From NCBI GenBank assembly GCA_947487325.1, contig CANKWG010000027.1:1-15473 (forward strand): a stretch of 15,473 nucleotides of DNA, read 5' to 3'. The DNA comes from Oxalobacteraceae bacterium (lineage in GTDB: Bacteria > Pseudomonadota > Gammaproteobacteria > Burkholderiales > Burkholderiaceae_D). Below, one piece after another: positions 1 to 6,781 of this stretch. The notes under the pieces are model-generated. The model ran no database searches. It had not been told where the DNA came from and saw only the letters and a list, made by a program, of their open reading frames with translations. The translations under genes and the position numbers were made by a program. Within the stretch, counting starts at the first letter, position 1. Every line of letters begins with the position of its first letter.

Positions 1-1
1 G

Positions 2-571
2 AACGAACCGAATCCTGCGGTTGATCCAATCTTGCTCCGCCGACCGCTGCCTTCACGCGGTTTTCCGGGGCGTCGTTACGCGCCACCCAGCGGCCATCGC
101 CGTGGATCGCGTCGGCTATCCGGTCTGGCCCTGTTGGTGATGGTGTTTGTGGGTGTGCTGGCATACGCTACTTATCGTCATGGCCTGCCAACGATAAGTA
201 TTGATGTGCCTAGCGTTAGCACCGTTTTCGCTTCCTGGAAGGATTTGACTGAGTCCACGCTGAGCGAAGTGACCGATAAGCCAGTATCGGCACCTGAGGC
301 TGCAGCGGTCGATGATCAAAAGTCGATTGATCCTTCCCGTTTACTTGAGCTTAAGCTGCGTGAGGATGCGTGGGTAGAGATCAGCGCTCTTAATGGGAAC
401 AAACTTGTATCTCGACTGATGAAAGCGGGAACGACCGAGCAGTTCGATATGAGCGAGCCGGTCATACTGGTGATTGGTAATGCAAGTGGTGTTGATGCCA
501 ATTTGAGAGGGCAGCCGCTCAATCTACGGGCTGTCGCGCGAGACAATGTTTCCAAGCTCAGCTTGAAGTGA
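2..571 (+). CDS. rodZ: RodZ-like cytoskeletal/cell-shape protein, C-terminal part (5' end outside window)
   Basis: The reading frame is already open at base 2 with no convincing start, so the gene is cut by the window edge. The visible 189 codons start with a basic, Pro/Arg-rich linker. A single membrane span follows (LSGLALLVMVFVGVLAYATY, about bases 119-178), then a variable linker. A C-terminal beta-rich domain of the DUF4115 type begins near LELKLREDAWVEI and contains the PVILVIGNASGV stretch. In the family, the missing N-terminal helix-turn-helix binds MreB in the cytoplasm and the C-terminal domain is periplasmic, supporting rod shape. A TTG at 32 could be mistaken for a start, but it sits in the linker just before the membrane span. 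The identification rests on domain layout and on its place just upstream of ispG, where RodZ genes are common. The stop lies 8 bp before the ispG ATG. Confidence 0.8.
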   Translation, partial: NEPNPAVDPILLRRPLPSRGFPGRRYAPPSGHRRGSRRLSGLALLVMVFVGVLAYATYRHGLPTISIDVPSVSTVFASWKDLTESTLSEVTDKPVSAPEAAAVDDQKSIDPSRLLELKLREDAWVEISALNGNKLVSRLMKAGTTEQFDMSEPVILVIGNASGVDANLRGQPLNLRAVARDNVSKLSLK

Positions 572-579
572 GTCTACCC

Positions 580-1845
580 ATGAACAAGCACTCAACAGAT
601 TTCGAGATTCCTTCTGGTCCGGCGGCACGACGCGTAAGTCGGCAGGTCAGAATTCATCACGGCACGCGTGAGGTATTTGTAGGCGGTAATGCGCCGGTGG
701 TGGTGCAGTCCATGACAAATACGGACACAGCCGATGCGATTGGTACGGCGATTCAGGTCAAGGAACTCGCGCGAGCGGGCTCCGAGCTTGTGCGCATTAC
801 GGTCAACACGCCCGAGGCCGCTGCGGCCGTGCCTGCGATACGCGAACAACTCGATCGCATGGATGTTGATGTGCCATTGATCGGTGATTTTCACTACAAC
901 GGACACCAGTTACTGACAGCTTTTCCTGCCTGTGCCGAAGCGCTGTCAAAGTACCGCATCAACCCAGGCAATGTGGGGCAGGGTGCGAAGCGCGATACCC
1001 AGTTTGCGCAGATGATTGAGGTCGCCTGTCGCTATGGCAAACCGGTGCGCATAGGCGTCAACTGGGGCAGCCTTGATCAGGCGCTCCTCGCGCGCATCAT
1101 GGACGAAAATGCGCAACGATCAGAACCTTTCTCGTCGCAATCGGTTATGTATGAAGCTTTGGTAACTTCTGCATTGGAGAATGCGCAGCGTGCCGAGGAA
1201 CTTGGCTTGCCGGGCGATCAAATCACTCTGTCCTGCAAAGTCTCTGGCGTGCAGGACCTGATCGCGGTGTATCGTGAACTCGCCAAGCGATGTGATTACC
1301 CTCTGCACTTGGGACTTACCGAAGCAGGCATGGGCAGCAAGGGTATCGTCGCATCGACCGCTGCCTTGTCTGTTTTGCTGCAAGAGGGCATCGGCGACAC
1401 CATCCGGATTTCGCTTACACCCGAGCCTGGTGGGGATCGAACCCGCGAAGTCATCGTGGCGCAGGAGATCCTGCAAACCATGGGTTTGCGAAAATTTACG
1501 CCGATGGTCATCGCTTGCCCAGGCTGTGGACGGACCACATCGACTGTATTTCAGGAACTCGCGGATCGAATTCAAACCTATCTGCGCGAGCAGATGCCCC
1601 TCTGGAAGACCGACTATCCTGGCGTCGAGGAAATGAATGTGGCGGTCATGGGCTGCATCGTTAATGGTCCCGGTGAATCCAAGCACGCCCACATTGGTAT
1701 CAGCCTGCCTGGTACAGGGGAGTCACCGGCGGCCCCGGTGTTTGTCGACGGCCAGAAATCCGTCACTTTGCGCGGCGAACATATTGCAGAAGAGTTTCAG
1801 GCCATCGTGCTTGATTATGTAAAGACACGTTATGGCAGACCCTAA
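580..1845 (+). CDS. ispG: 4-hydroxy-3-methylbut-2-enyl-diphosphate synthase (IspG/GcpE)
   Basis: IspG catalyses the penultimate step of the MEP (non-mevalonate) isoprenoid pathway, reducing MEcPP to HMBPP with a [4Fe-4S] cluster in the cytosol. From the ATG at 580 the protein has 421 residues. The N-terminal TIM-barrel part carries VVQSMTNTDT (41-50), LIGDFHYNG (100-108) and LTEAGMGSKG (246-255). The C-terminal cluster domain carries CPGCG (Cys313, Cys316) and MGCIVNGPGES (Cys359, Glu366), the expected three cysteine ligands and glutamate. It is longer than the roughly 370-residue E. coli enzyme; the extra length between the two cluster motifs is usual for many beta/gammaproteobacterial and plastid forms. 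An in-frame GTG at 568 overlaps the rodZ stop and would add four residues. I prefer the ATG, but the ribosome-binding site is weak either way. The last 14 bp overlap hisS, which suggests translational coupling. Confidence 0.96.
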   Translation: MNKHSTDFEIPSGPAARRVSRQVRIHHGTREVFVGGNAPVVVQSMTNTDTADAIGTAIQVKELARAGSELVRITVNTPEAAAAVPAIREQLDRMDVDVPLIGDFHYNGHQLLTAFPACAEALSKYRINPGNVGQGAKRDTQFAQMIEVACRYGKPVRIGVNWGSLDQALLARIMDENAQRSEPFSSQSVMYEALVTSALENAQRAEELGLPGDQITLSCKVSGVQDLIAVYRELAKRCDYPLHLGLTEAGMGSKGIVASTAALSVLLQEGIGDTIRISLTPEPGGDRTREVIVAQEILQTMGLRKFTPMVIACPGCGRTTSTVFQELADRIQTYLREQMPLWKTDYPGVEEMNVAVMGCIVNGPGESKHAHIGISLPGTGESPAAPVFVDGQKSVTLRGEHIAEEFQAIVLDYVKTRYGRP

Positions 1846-3193
1846 AAAAACTGAAAAAATTGTTGGCGTCAAAGGCATGAACGATGTCTTGCCGGACGAC
1901 GCGCCTTTGTGGGAGCTCTTCGAAAACACGGTGCAATCCGTACTGCGCAGCTACGGCTATCAGCAGATACGCACGCCGATAGTTGAGCCGACGGCTTTGT
2001 TTGCGCGTGGTCTCGGTGAAGTGACCGACATTGTCGAGAAAGAGATGTACTCCTTCACTGACAGCATGAATGGTGATGCACTGACGTTGCGGCCGGAATG
2101 TACCGCCAGCGTGGTGCGATCTGTACTTGAACATAATCTCACTTACGACAGCCCGAAGCGGCTATGGTACACAGGCCCCATGTTCCGACATGAGCGTCCT
2201 CAGAAGGGTCGCTATCGCCAGTTTCATCAGGTAGGTGCCGAGGCAGTAGGCTTTGCGGGACCTGATATTGATGCTGAACTTATTTTGTTGTGCCAGCGGC
2301 TCTGGGATGATCTTGGTCTGACTGACATTCGCCTCGAAATCAATTCCATCGGTGATGCCGCGGAACGACAGCGCCACCGTGCAGATCTGATTACGTATTT
2401 CGAGCAGCACCATGATCAGCTGGATGCAGATGCTCAGCGTCGCTTGCATACCAATCCACTGCGCATCATGGATACCAAAAATCCTGCGATGCAGGAACTC
2501 GTGAACGCTGCGCCCAAGCTGCTGGATTATCTCGGCGACGAATCGCGCGCGCATTTTGAAGGTGTGCAGCGACTGCTGCGTCATAACAGCGTGCCATTTA
2601 CTATCAATCCTCGTCTGGTCCGCGGTATGGATTACTACAACCGTACTGTCTTCGAATGGATCACCGACAAGCTTGGCTCGCAAGGTACGGTCTGTGGTGG
2701 CGGTCGTTATGATCCACTGGTCGAAATCTTCGGCGGTAAGCCGACACCCGCGGTAGGTTTTGCCATGGGTGTGGAGAGGTTACTCGAGCTGATGAAAGTC
2801 GCTGGGGGTGATTTCTCGCGCAGTCAGTGCGACGTCTATCTCGTTCATCAGGGCGATGAAGCTCAGCTGCAGTCCTTTGTGATTGGCGAGCGTTTGCGCG
2901 ATGCCGGTCTCGATGTTGTGCTACATTGCGCAGCGGCTGGCGGGCTGGGCAGCTTCAAATCGCAAATGAAGCGCGCTGACGCCAGCGGCGCGGCTTACGC
3001 CATCATTCTCGGCGAGGATGAAATCGCCAGCGGTACGGCAATCGTCAAGCATCTGCGCGAAGCAGACATGACCAATAATCAGCAAAGCGTCAGCCTGGAA
3101 GCGCTTACCGATCATCTGATTGATCGAATGATTGGCGACGACGAGCACGATCACGGCCACTTGCATGCAGGCCAGTTACACACTCATCACTAA
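1832..3193 (+). CDS. hisS: Histidyl-tRNA synthetase
   Basis: This class II aminoacyl-tRNA synthetase charges tRNA-His. The 453-residue protein starts GVKGMNDVLPDD (12-23). It shows motif 2 with FRHERPQKGRYRQFHQ (118-133), the histidine-specific signatures RGMDYYNRTVFE (264-275) and GGGRYD (289-294), and motif 3 GFAMGVERL (309-317). An anticodon-binding domain (about 330-430) ends near SLEALTDHLIDRM. These signatures separate it from the paralogous regulator HisZ encoded 7 kb downstream, which lacks the anticodon domain. It is about 30 residues longer than E. coli HisRS, and the end (436-453) is a hydrophilic tail with seven histidines in its last 15 residues. The ATG at 1832 lies inside the end of ispG in another frame, and yfgM starts 7 bp after the stop, so all three genes are probably co-transcribed. 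Confidence 0.97.
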   Translation: MADPKKTEKIVGVKGMNDVLPDDAPLWELFENTVQSVLRSYGYQQIRTPIVEPTALFARGLGEVTDIVEKEMYSFTDSMNGDALTLRPECTASVVRSVLEHNLTYDSPKRLWYTGPMFRHERPQKGRYRQFHQVGAEAVGFAGPDIDAELILLCQRLWDDLGLTDIRLEINSIGDAAERQRHRADLITYFEQHHDQLDADAQRRLHTNPLRIMDTKNPAMQELVNAAPKLLDYLGDESRAHFEGVQRLLRHNSVPFTINPRLVRGMDYYNRTVFEWITDKLGSQGTVCGGGRYDPLVEIFGGKPTPAVGFAMGVERLLELMKVAGGDFSRSQCDVYLVHQGDEAQLQSFVIGERLRDAGLDVVLHCAAAGGLGSFKSQMKRADASGAAYAIILGEDEIASGTAIVKHLREADMTNNQQSVSLEALTDHLIDRMIGDDEHDHGHLHAGQLHTHH

Positions 3194-3200
3194 AACGACT

Positions 3201-3848
3201 ATGGCATACGATCTTGAAGAGCAAGAACAACTCGCAACGCTGAAAGCGTGGTGGAAACAGTACGGTAATCTGACGACCTGGCTTGTCATTGCAGTGCTCG
3301 CGGCTTATGCATCCTGGTCTGGCTGGAAATACTATCAGCGCGAGCAGGCGTCAAAGGCAGCCTTGCTGTACGAAGAAATCGTCAAGGCCGTTGAGGGCAA
3401 GGACCAGACCCGTCTGGCACGAGCGACCGGCGACATTCGCGAGCGCTATGCTCGTACCCCTTATGCGTCGATGGGCGCATTGCTGGCGGCAAAGTCGGCG
3501 TTTGATGCCAACGACTTCAAATCAGCCAAGGCTTACTTGCAATGGGTCGTTGATCAGAGCAGCAGCGAGGAGTATCAGGCCATAGCGCGCCTGCGTTTGG
3601 CCGGCTTGCTGCTTGATGAAAAAGCCTTTGATGAGGGCCTCAAGCTCTTGTCTGTATCTTTCCCGGATCAGTTTGCCGGATTGGTTGCTGACCGTCGCGG
3701 TGACTTACTGTTTGCGCAGAACAAAATAGAAGACGCTCGCGCTGCGTATCAACTGGCCCTTGAAAAAACCGAAGCAAAGAATCCCGCACGTCAGCTGATT
3801 CAGCTAAAGCTGGACGCGATCGGTGGTAGTTCCACGCAGGCCGGTTAA
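3201..3848 (+). CDS. yfgM: YfgM-type TPR ancillary SecYEG/periplasmic chaperone protein
   Basis: The product is a 215-residue inner-membrane protein. It has a short cytoplasmic N terminus (MAYDLEEQEQLATLKAWW), one membrane span (about 24-42, around LTTWLVIAVLAAYASWSGW) and a helical periplasmic domain with TPR-like repeats, e.g. AKAYLQWVVDQ, AIARLRLAGLLLDEKAFDEG and RRGDLLFAQNKIEDARAAYQLA. In E. coli, YfgM associates with the SecYEG translocon and PpiD and helps hand secreted proteins to periplasmic chaperones. That role is taken from the family and not shown here. I chose the ATG at 3201 because it restores the conserved MAYDLEEQEQ start. A longer frame from 3132 would overlap hisS by 62 bp and add residues of low-complexity type. 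No clear ribosome-binding site is visible, so it may be coupled to hisS. bamB follows 13 bp after its stop. Confidence 0.9.
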   Translation: MAYDLEEQEQLATLKAWWKQYGNLTTWLVIAVLAAYASWSGWKYYQREQASKAALLYEEIVKAVEGKDQTRLARATGDIRERYARTPYASMGALLAAKSAFDANDFKSAKAYLQWVVDQSSSEEYQAIARLRLAGLLLDEKAFDEGLKLLSVSFPDQFAGLVADRRGDLLFAQNKIEDARAAYQLALEKTEAKNPARQLIQLKLDAIGGSSTQAG

Positions 3849-3861
3849 GCGGAGAGCTGAG

Positions 3862-5010
3862 ATGCACGTTTTTAGTCGATGGATTCTTATTGCAGGTTTG
3901 GTACTGCTGGCGGGCTGTTCTTCCCTTAATCCTTTCGCGCGCAAAGCGCCGCGTAATGAGCCAGCGCCATTGGTTCAGTTCAAGCCCTCCATGGCAACTC
4001 GTACTGTCTGGACTGCCCGCATCGGCAAGTCTGGCGACTACCCGTTGACACCCGCAGTCATTGATGAACGCGTCTATGCAGCGAGTGCTGATGGCGAGAT
4101 CTTGTGTTTGGACGCCGCCGACGGCAAGCTCATCTGGAAAATCAAGGCGGGCACTGAACTGACGGCGGGCGTTGGTACGGATGGCAAGGTGCTTGTTGTT
4201 GTTGGCACCGATGGCGTGATCCTAGCTTTCGATGCCAACGATGGTAAATCTCTCTGGAAAGCCCAGGCGTCGACGGAAGTGCTGTCGCCGCCTGCACTGG
4301 GTGGTGGTGTGGTCGTCATTCGCAGCATGGATAACCGCATCGCTGCCTATGATCTCGGCTCAGGCGCCCGTCGATGGTTTGTACAGCGCACCGCACCCGC
4401 ACTCGCGCTGCGCGCCTCGCCCGGTATTCTGATGAACGATGGGGTTGCCTACGTTGCGTTGCCTGCAGGGCGCTTGCTTGCGCTGGCTGCACAAACGGGT
4501 TCACCGCGCTGGGATGCGCCAATTGCTGAGCCTCGTGGGGCCACTGAACTAGAGCGTGTGGCTGATGTTTCTGGCATGCCGGTCATAATGGGTCGTGATG
4601 TTTGCGCTGCCTCGTATCAGGGTCGCCTGGCCTGCGTCGACGCCGGTAACGGCTCGGTGCGATGGGCACGTGAACTTTCCGCTGATGTGGGTCCGGGTCT
4701 TGATCAGCGATATGTGTTCGCCTCAGATGAGCGCGGCAACCTGCAGGCCTTCTCGCGCGACTCTGGAAGCAGCCTTTGGCGCAATACCTCACTCAGTTGG
4801 CGCGGACTGTCTTCTCCAGTGTCATTTGGCCGTGCGGTAGTGGTTGGAGATCGTCAGGGCTATTTGCATTTCTTCTCTCGTGAAGAAGGTGCTTTGCTGG
4901 CTCGGGTGCAAACTGATGGAAGCGCCATTCGCGCGACGCCCGTCGTGGTTGGTGCCACGCTCATCATACAGTCACAGAATGGTAGTTTGCTTGCAATCTC
5001 GACCGAATAA
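3862..5010 (+). CDS. bamB: Outer-membrane assembly lipoprotein BamB
   Basis: BamB is the beta-propeller lipoprotein of the BAM complex that inserts beta-barrel proteins into the outer membrane. The 382-residue protein has a lipoprotein signal peptide with lipobox LLAGC. Cys19 is the predicted lipidated residue, and Ser at +2 fits outer-membrane sorting. The rest is a series of PQQ-like blades with repeated DG-x-LxxxDAxxGKxxW patterns, e.g. DGEILCLDAADGKLIWK (78-93 region) and DGVILAFDANDGKSLWK (117-133), continuing to the C terminus (GSLLAISTE). The ATG at 3862 is fixed by a strong GGAGAG at 3851-3856 and by the signal peptide; a longer frame from 3823 would spoil the signal peptide. The neighbours yfgM and der are the conserved partners of bamB in beta- and gammaproteobacteria. 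Confidence 0.95.
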   Translation: MHVFSRWILIAGLVLLAGCSSLNPFARKAPRNEPAPLVQFKPSMATRTVWTARIGKSGDYPLTPAVIDERVYAASADGEILCLDAADGKLIWKIKAGTELTAGVGTDGKVLVVVGTDGVILAFDANDGKSLWKAQASTEVLSPPALGGGVVVIRSMDNRIAAYDLGSGARRWFVQRTAPALALRASPGILMNDGVAYVALPAGRLLALAAQTGSPRWDAPIAEPRGATELERVADVSGMPVIMGRDVCAASYQGRLACVDAGNGSVRWARELSADVGPGLDQRYVFASDERGNLQAFSRDSGSSLWRNTSLSWRGLSSPVSFGRAVVVGDRQGYLHFFSREEGALLARVQTDGSAIRATPVVVGATLIIQSQNGSLLAISTE

Positions 5011-5011
5011 A

Positions 5012-5043
5012 CGCCTCTGCAAAGGCGCACTGCATCAGGATGC
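5012..5043 (+). promoter_or_regulatory. Possible der leader structure: two small inverted repeats, second one covering the Shine-Dalgarno
   Basis: Directly after the bamB stop, CGCCT (5012-5016) and AGGCG (5023-5027) can form a 5-bp stem with a 6-nt loop. No T-run follows, so it is not an intrinsic terminator. Next, GCATC (5032-5036) and GATGC (5039-5043) form a perfect inverted repeat that contains the der Shine-Dalgarno AGGA (5037-5040). Folded RNA could use only the outer four pairs, with a 4-nt loop. A regulatory effect is inference; the repeats themselves are visible in the sequence. Confidence 0.3.
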
Positions 5044-5046
5044 CCG

Positions 5047-6384
5047 ATGAAGCCGGTCATTGCTCTGGTTGGTCGGCCTAACGTTGGTAAATCCACGCTC
5101 TTCAATCGTCTGACCCGCTCGCGCGATGCGCTGGTGGCGGACTTGCCTGGGCTTACGCGCGATCGTCACTACGGCGAAGGCCGCATGGGTCTGCGACCCT
5201 TTCTTGTTATCGATACCGGCGGCTTCGAACCAGTCGCGAAAGACGGCATCTTGCATGAGATGGCCAAGCAGACCCGTCAGGCTGTAGCAGAAGCTGATGT
5301 GGTGATTTTTATTGTCGATGGTCGTCAGGGGCTCACGCCGCATGACAAGACCATTACCGATTTTCTGCGTAAATCCGGTCGTCAGGTCATGCTGGTCGTG
5401 AACAAGGCCGAAGGCATGAAATACACCACGGTCTCTGCCGATTTCTATGAGCTGGGCTTGGGTGATCCCTATGTGATTTCGGCAGCGCATGGCGATGGTG
5501 TGGCTGATCTCGTTGACGAGGCGCTTGATAGCGCGTTGGCGGGCAAGACCGACGAAGCCGATGATGTTCCAGGCGTGCGCGGAGTTCGCATTGCCATCGT
5601 TGGCCGTCCCAACGTTGGCAAATCAACGATGGTCAATACATTGCTGGGCGAAGAGCGTGTGATCGCTTTCGATATGCCAGGCACGACACGTGACTCGATT
5701 GAGATTCCATTCGAGCGTTCTGGTCGTCATTACACGTTGATTGATACCGCAGGCATACGCCGCAAGGGCAAAGTCTTCGAGGCGATCGAAAAATTTTCTG
5801 TTGTAAAAACTTTGCAATCGATTTCAGAAGCGAATGTGGTGCTTCTGTTGCTTGATGCGCAGCAGGATATCTCCGAGCAGGATGCGCATATTGCCGGCTT
5901 CATTCTCGAGGCTGGCAGAGCATTGGTTGTCGGCGTGAATAAATGGGATGGATTGAATAGTGATGAGCGCGATCACATCAAGCGCGAAATGGATCGCAAG
6001 CTGAGCTTTTTATCGTTCGCAAAATTTCATTTCATCTCCGCACTGAAAGGTACGGGTATTGCACCTTTGATGAAATCAATCGATTCTGCCTACGCTGCCG
6101 CAATGGTGAAACTGCCCACACCTCAACTCACGCGTGCTCTGCAAGAAGCGCTGGATCATCAACAGCCACGGCGCAAAGGCTCGGTTCGCCCCAAGCTGCG
6201 CTATGCACATCAGGGCGGCCAGAATCCTCCCGTCATTGTTATTCACGGCAATACACTCAACGCAATTGATGACAGCTACAAGCGGTACCTGGAGAAACAT
6301 TTCCGGGAAAGTTTTTCGCTGGTCGGTACACCGCTACGAATAGAGTTGCGCTCAGGAAAAAACCCTTTTTCCAAGCAGGAATAA
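5047..6384 (+). CDS. der: Ribosome-assembly GTPase Der (EngA)
   Basis: Der is an essential GTPase with two tandem G domains that acts in maturation of the 50S ribosomal subunit. The 445-residue protein shows G domain 1 with GRPNVGKS (9-16), DTGG (57-60) and NKAE (119-122). An acidic linker (about 168-175) follows, then G domain 2 with GRPNVGKS (187-194), DTAG (233-236) and NKWD (298-301). The C-terminal KH-like domain (about 355-440) includes NPPVIVIHGN. Length and all motifs match the family. AGGA at 5037-5040, 6 bp before the ATG at 5047, supports the start. It is the last gene of the first gene block; a 133-bp gap with promoter-like sequence follows. Confidence 0.97.
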   Translation: MKPVIALVGRPNVGKSTLFNRLTRSRDALVADLPGLTRDRHYGEGRMGLRPFLVIDTGGFEPVAKDGILHEMAKQTRQAVAEADVVIFIVDGRQGLTPHDKTITDFLRKSGRQVMLVVNKAEGMKYTTVSADFYELGLGDPYVISAAHGDGVADLVDEALDSALAGKTDEADDVPGVRGVRIAIVGRPNVGKSTMVNTLLGEERVIAFDMPGTTRDSIEIPFERSGRHYTLIDTAGIRRKGKVFEAIEKFSVVKTLQSISEANVVLLLLDAQQDISEQDAHIAGFILEAGRALVVGVNKWDGLNSDERDHIKREMDRKLSFLSFAKFHFISALKGTGIAPLMKSIDSAYAAAMVKLPTPQLTRALQEALDHQQPRRKGSVRPKLRYAHQGGQNPPVIVIHGNTLNAIDDSYKRYLEKHFRESFSLVGTPLRIELRSGKNPFSKQE

Positions 6385-6405
6385 CACACATTTTCTGCGC
6401 CGGTG

Positions 6406-6424
6406 TTTGCCAGTGTGTGGCAAA
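6406..6424. repeat. Perfect inverted repeat TTTGCCA-5 bp-TGGCAAA upstream of hfq
   Basis: The arms TTTGCCA (6406-6412) and TGGCAAA (6418-6424) are exact reverse complements around GTGTG. This is the size and symmetry of a dimeric repressor/activator site. It covers the candidate -35 hexamer TTGCCA. No T-run follows directly, so it does not look like a terminator for der. CACACA (6385-6390) could also pair with TGTGTG (6414-6419) as an alternative fold. The binding protein is unknown. Confidence 0.55.
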
Positions 6425-6436
6425 ATCGATTACATT
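6407..6436 (+). promoter_or_regulatory. Candidate sigma-70 promoter for hfq
   Basis: TTGCCA (6407-6412, 4 of 6 to TTGACA) and TACATT (6431-6436, 4 of 6 to TATAAT) are separated by 18 bp. If used, the transcript would start near 6443 and have a leader of about 75 nt containing a T8 run (6465-6472) and an A7 run (6501-6507). The match is moderate and based on reading alone. The -35 hexamer lies inside a perfect inverted repeat. Confidence 0.35.
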
Positions 6437-6460
6437 CTCGGCAGGCAGTGATTTCTGACG

Positions 6461-6486
6461 CTTGTTTTTTTTCGCGTCGACCCCAT
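6461..6486 (+). promoter_or_regulatory. Heat-shock (sigma-32-type) promoter upstream of hfq
   Basis: CTTGTT (6461-6466), a 14-bp spacer and CCCCAT (6481-6486) closely match the RpoH consensus CTTGAA-N13-15-CCCCAT. The -10 element is perfect and is followed by CT, as in the extended form CCCCATNTA. Upstream, the TCT and C positions of the extended -35 also partly fit. A transcript would start near 6493 and give a roughly 25-nt leader holding A7 and the GGAG ribosome-binding site. In E. coli, hfq is known to have sigma-32-dependent promoters, which supports the call. No experimental support is available here. Confidence 0.65.
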
Positions 6487-6517
6487 CTCCCGAACCTGAT
6501 AAAAAAACGGAGCTTCC

Positions 6518-6754
6518 ATGAGTAACAAAGGGCAACTGCTACAAGACCCATTTCTGAACGCCTTGCGAAAAGAGCACGTTCCAGTTTCTATCTATCTGGT
6601 TAACGGTATCAAATTGCAGGGACACGTGGAATCTTTCGACCAGTACGTCGTATTGCTTCGCAACACCGTCACTCAGATGGTCTACAAGCATGCGATTTCT
6701 ACCGTCGTCCCCGCGCGTGCGGTTAACCTTAATTCGGAGTCTGAGGCTGAATAA
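6518..6754 (+). CDS. hfq: RNA chaperone Hfq
   Basis: Hfq is a hexameric Sm-like protein that pairs small RNAs with mRNAs. This 78-residue copy is very close to E. coli Hfq over its first 67 residues. It shows GQLLQDPFLNALR (5-17), the Sm1 segment VSIYLVNGIKLQGHVESFDQ (23-42) and the Sm2 motif YKHAISTVVP (56-65). Proximal-face residues (Gln9, Lys57, His58) and distal-face residues (Tyr26, Lys32) are kept. The phenylalanine at E. coli position 42 is tyrosine here. The rim patch is RKEH (17-20) instead of RRER, and the C-terminal tail is short and acidic (SESEAE). GGAG at 6509-6512, 5 bp before the ATG at 6518, fixes the start. hflX follows after 27 bp, so co-transcription is likely. Confidence 0.98.
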   Translation: MSNKGQLLQDPFLNALRKEHVPVSIYLVNGIKLQGHVESFDQYVVLLRNTVTQMVYKHAISTVVPARAVNLNSESEAE

Positions 6755-6781
6755 GTCTTTCCCTCCTGCCAAGGCGGTGCC

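Noticed and set aside
1120..1692. 190-codon open frame on the - strand inside ispG
   Set aside because: It lies fully opposite a well-conserved gene and its translation resembles no protein family I know; it is a shadow of the ispG codon pattern.
2162..2683. 173-codon open frame on the - strand inside hisS
   Set aside because: It is antisense to the conserved catalytic part of hisS, without a ribosome-binding site or recognisable motif.
3132..3200. Longer yfgM start within the end of hisS
   Set aside because: It adds low-complexity residues before the conserved MAYDLEEQEQ start and would create a large overlap.
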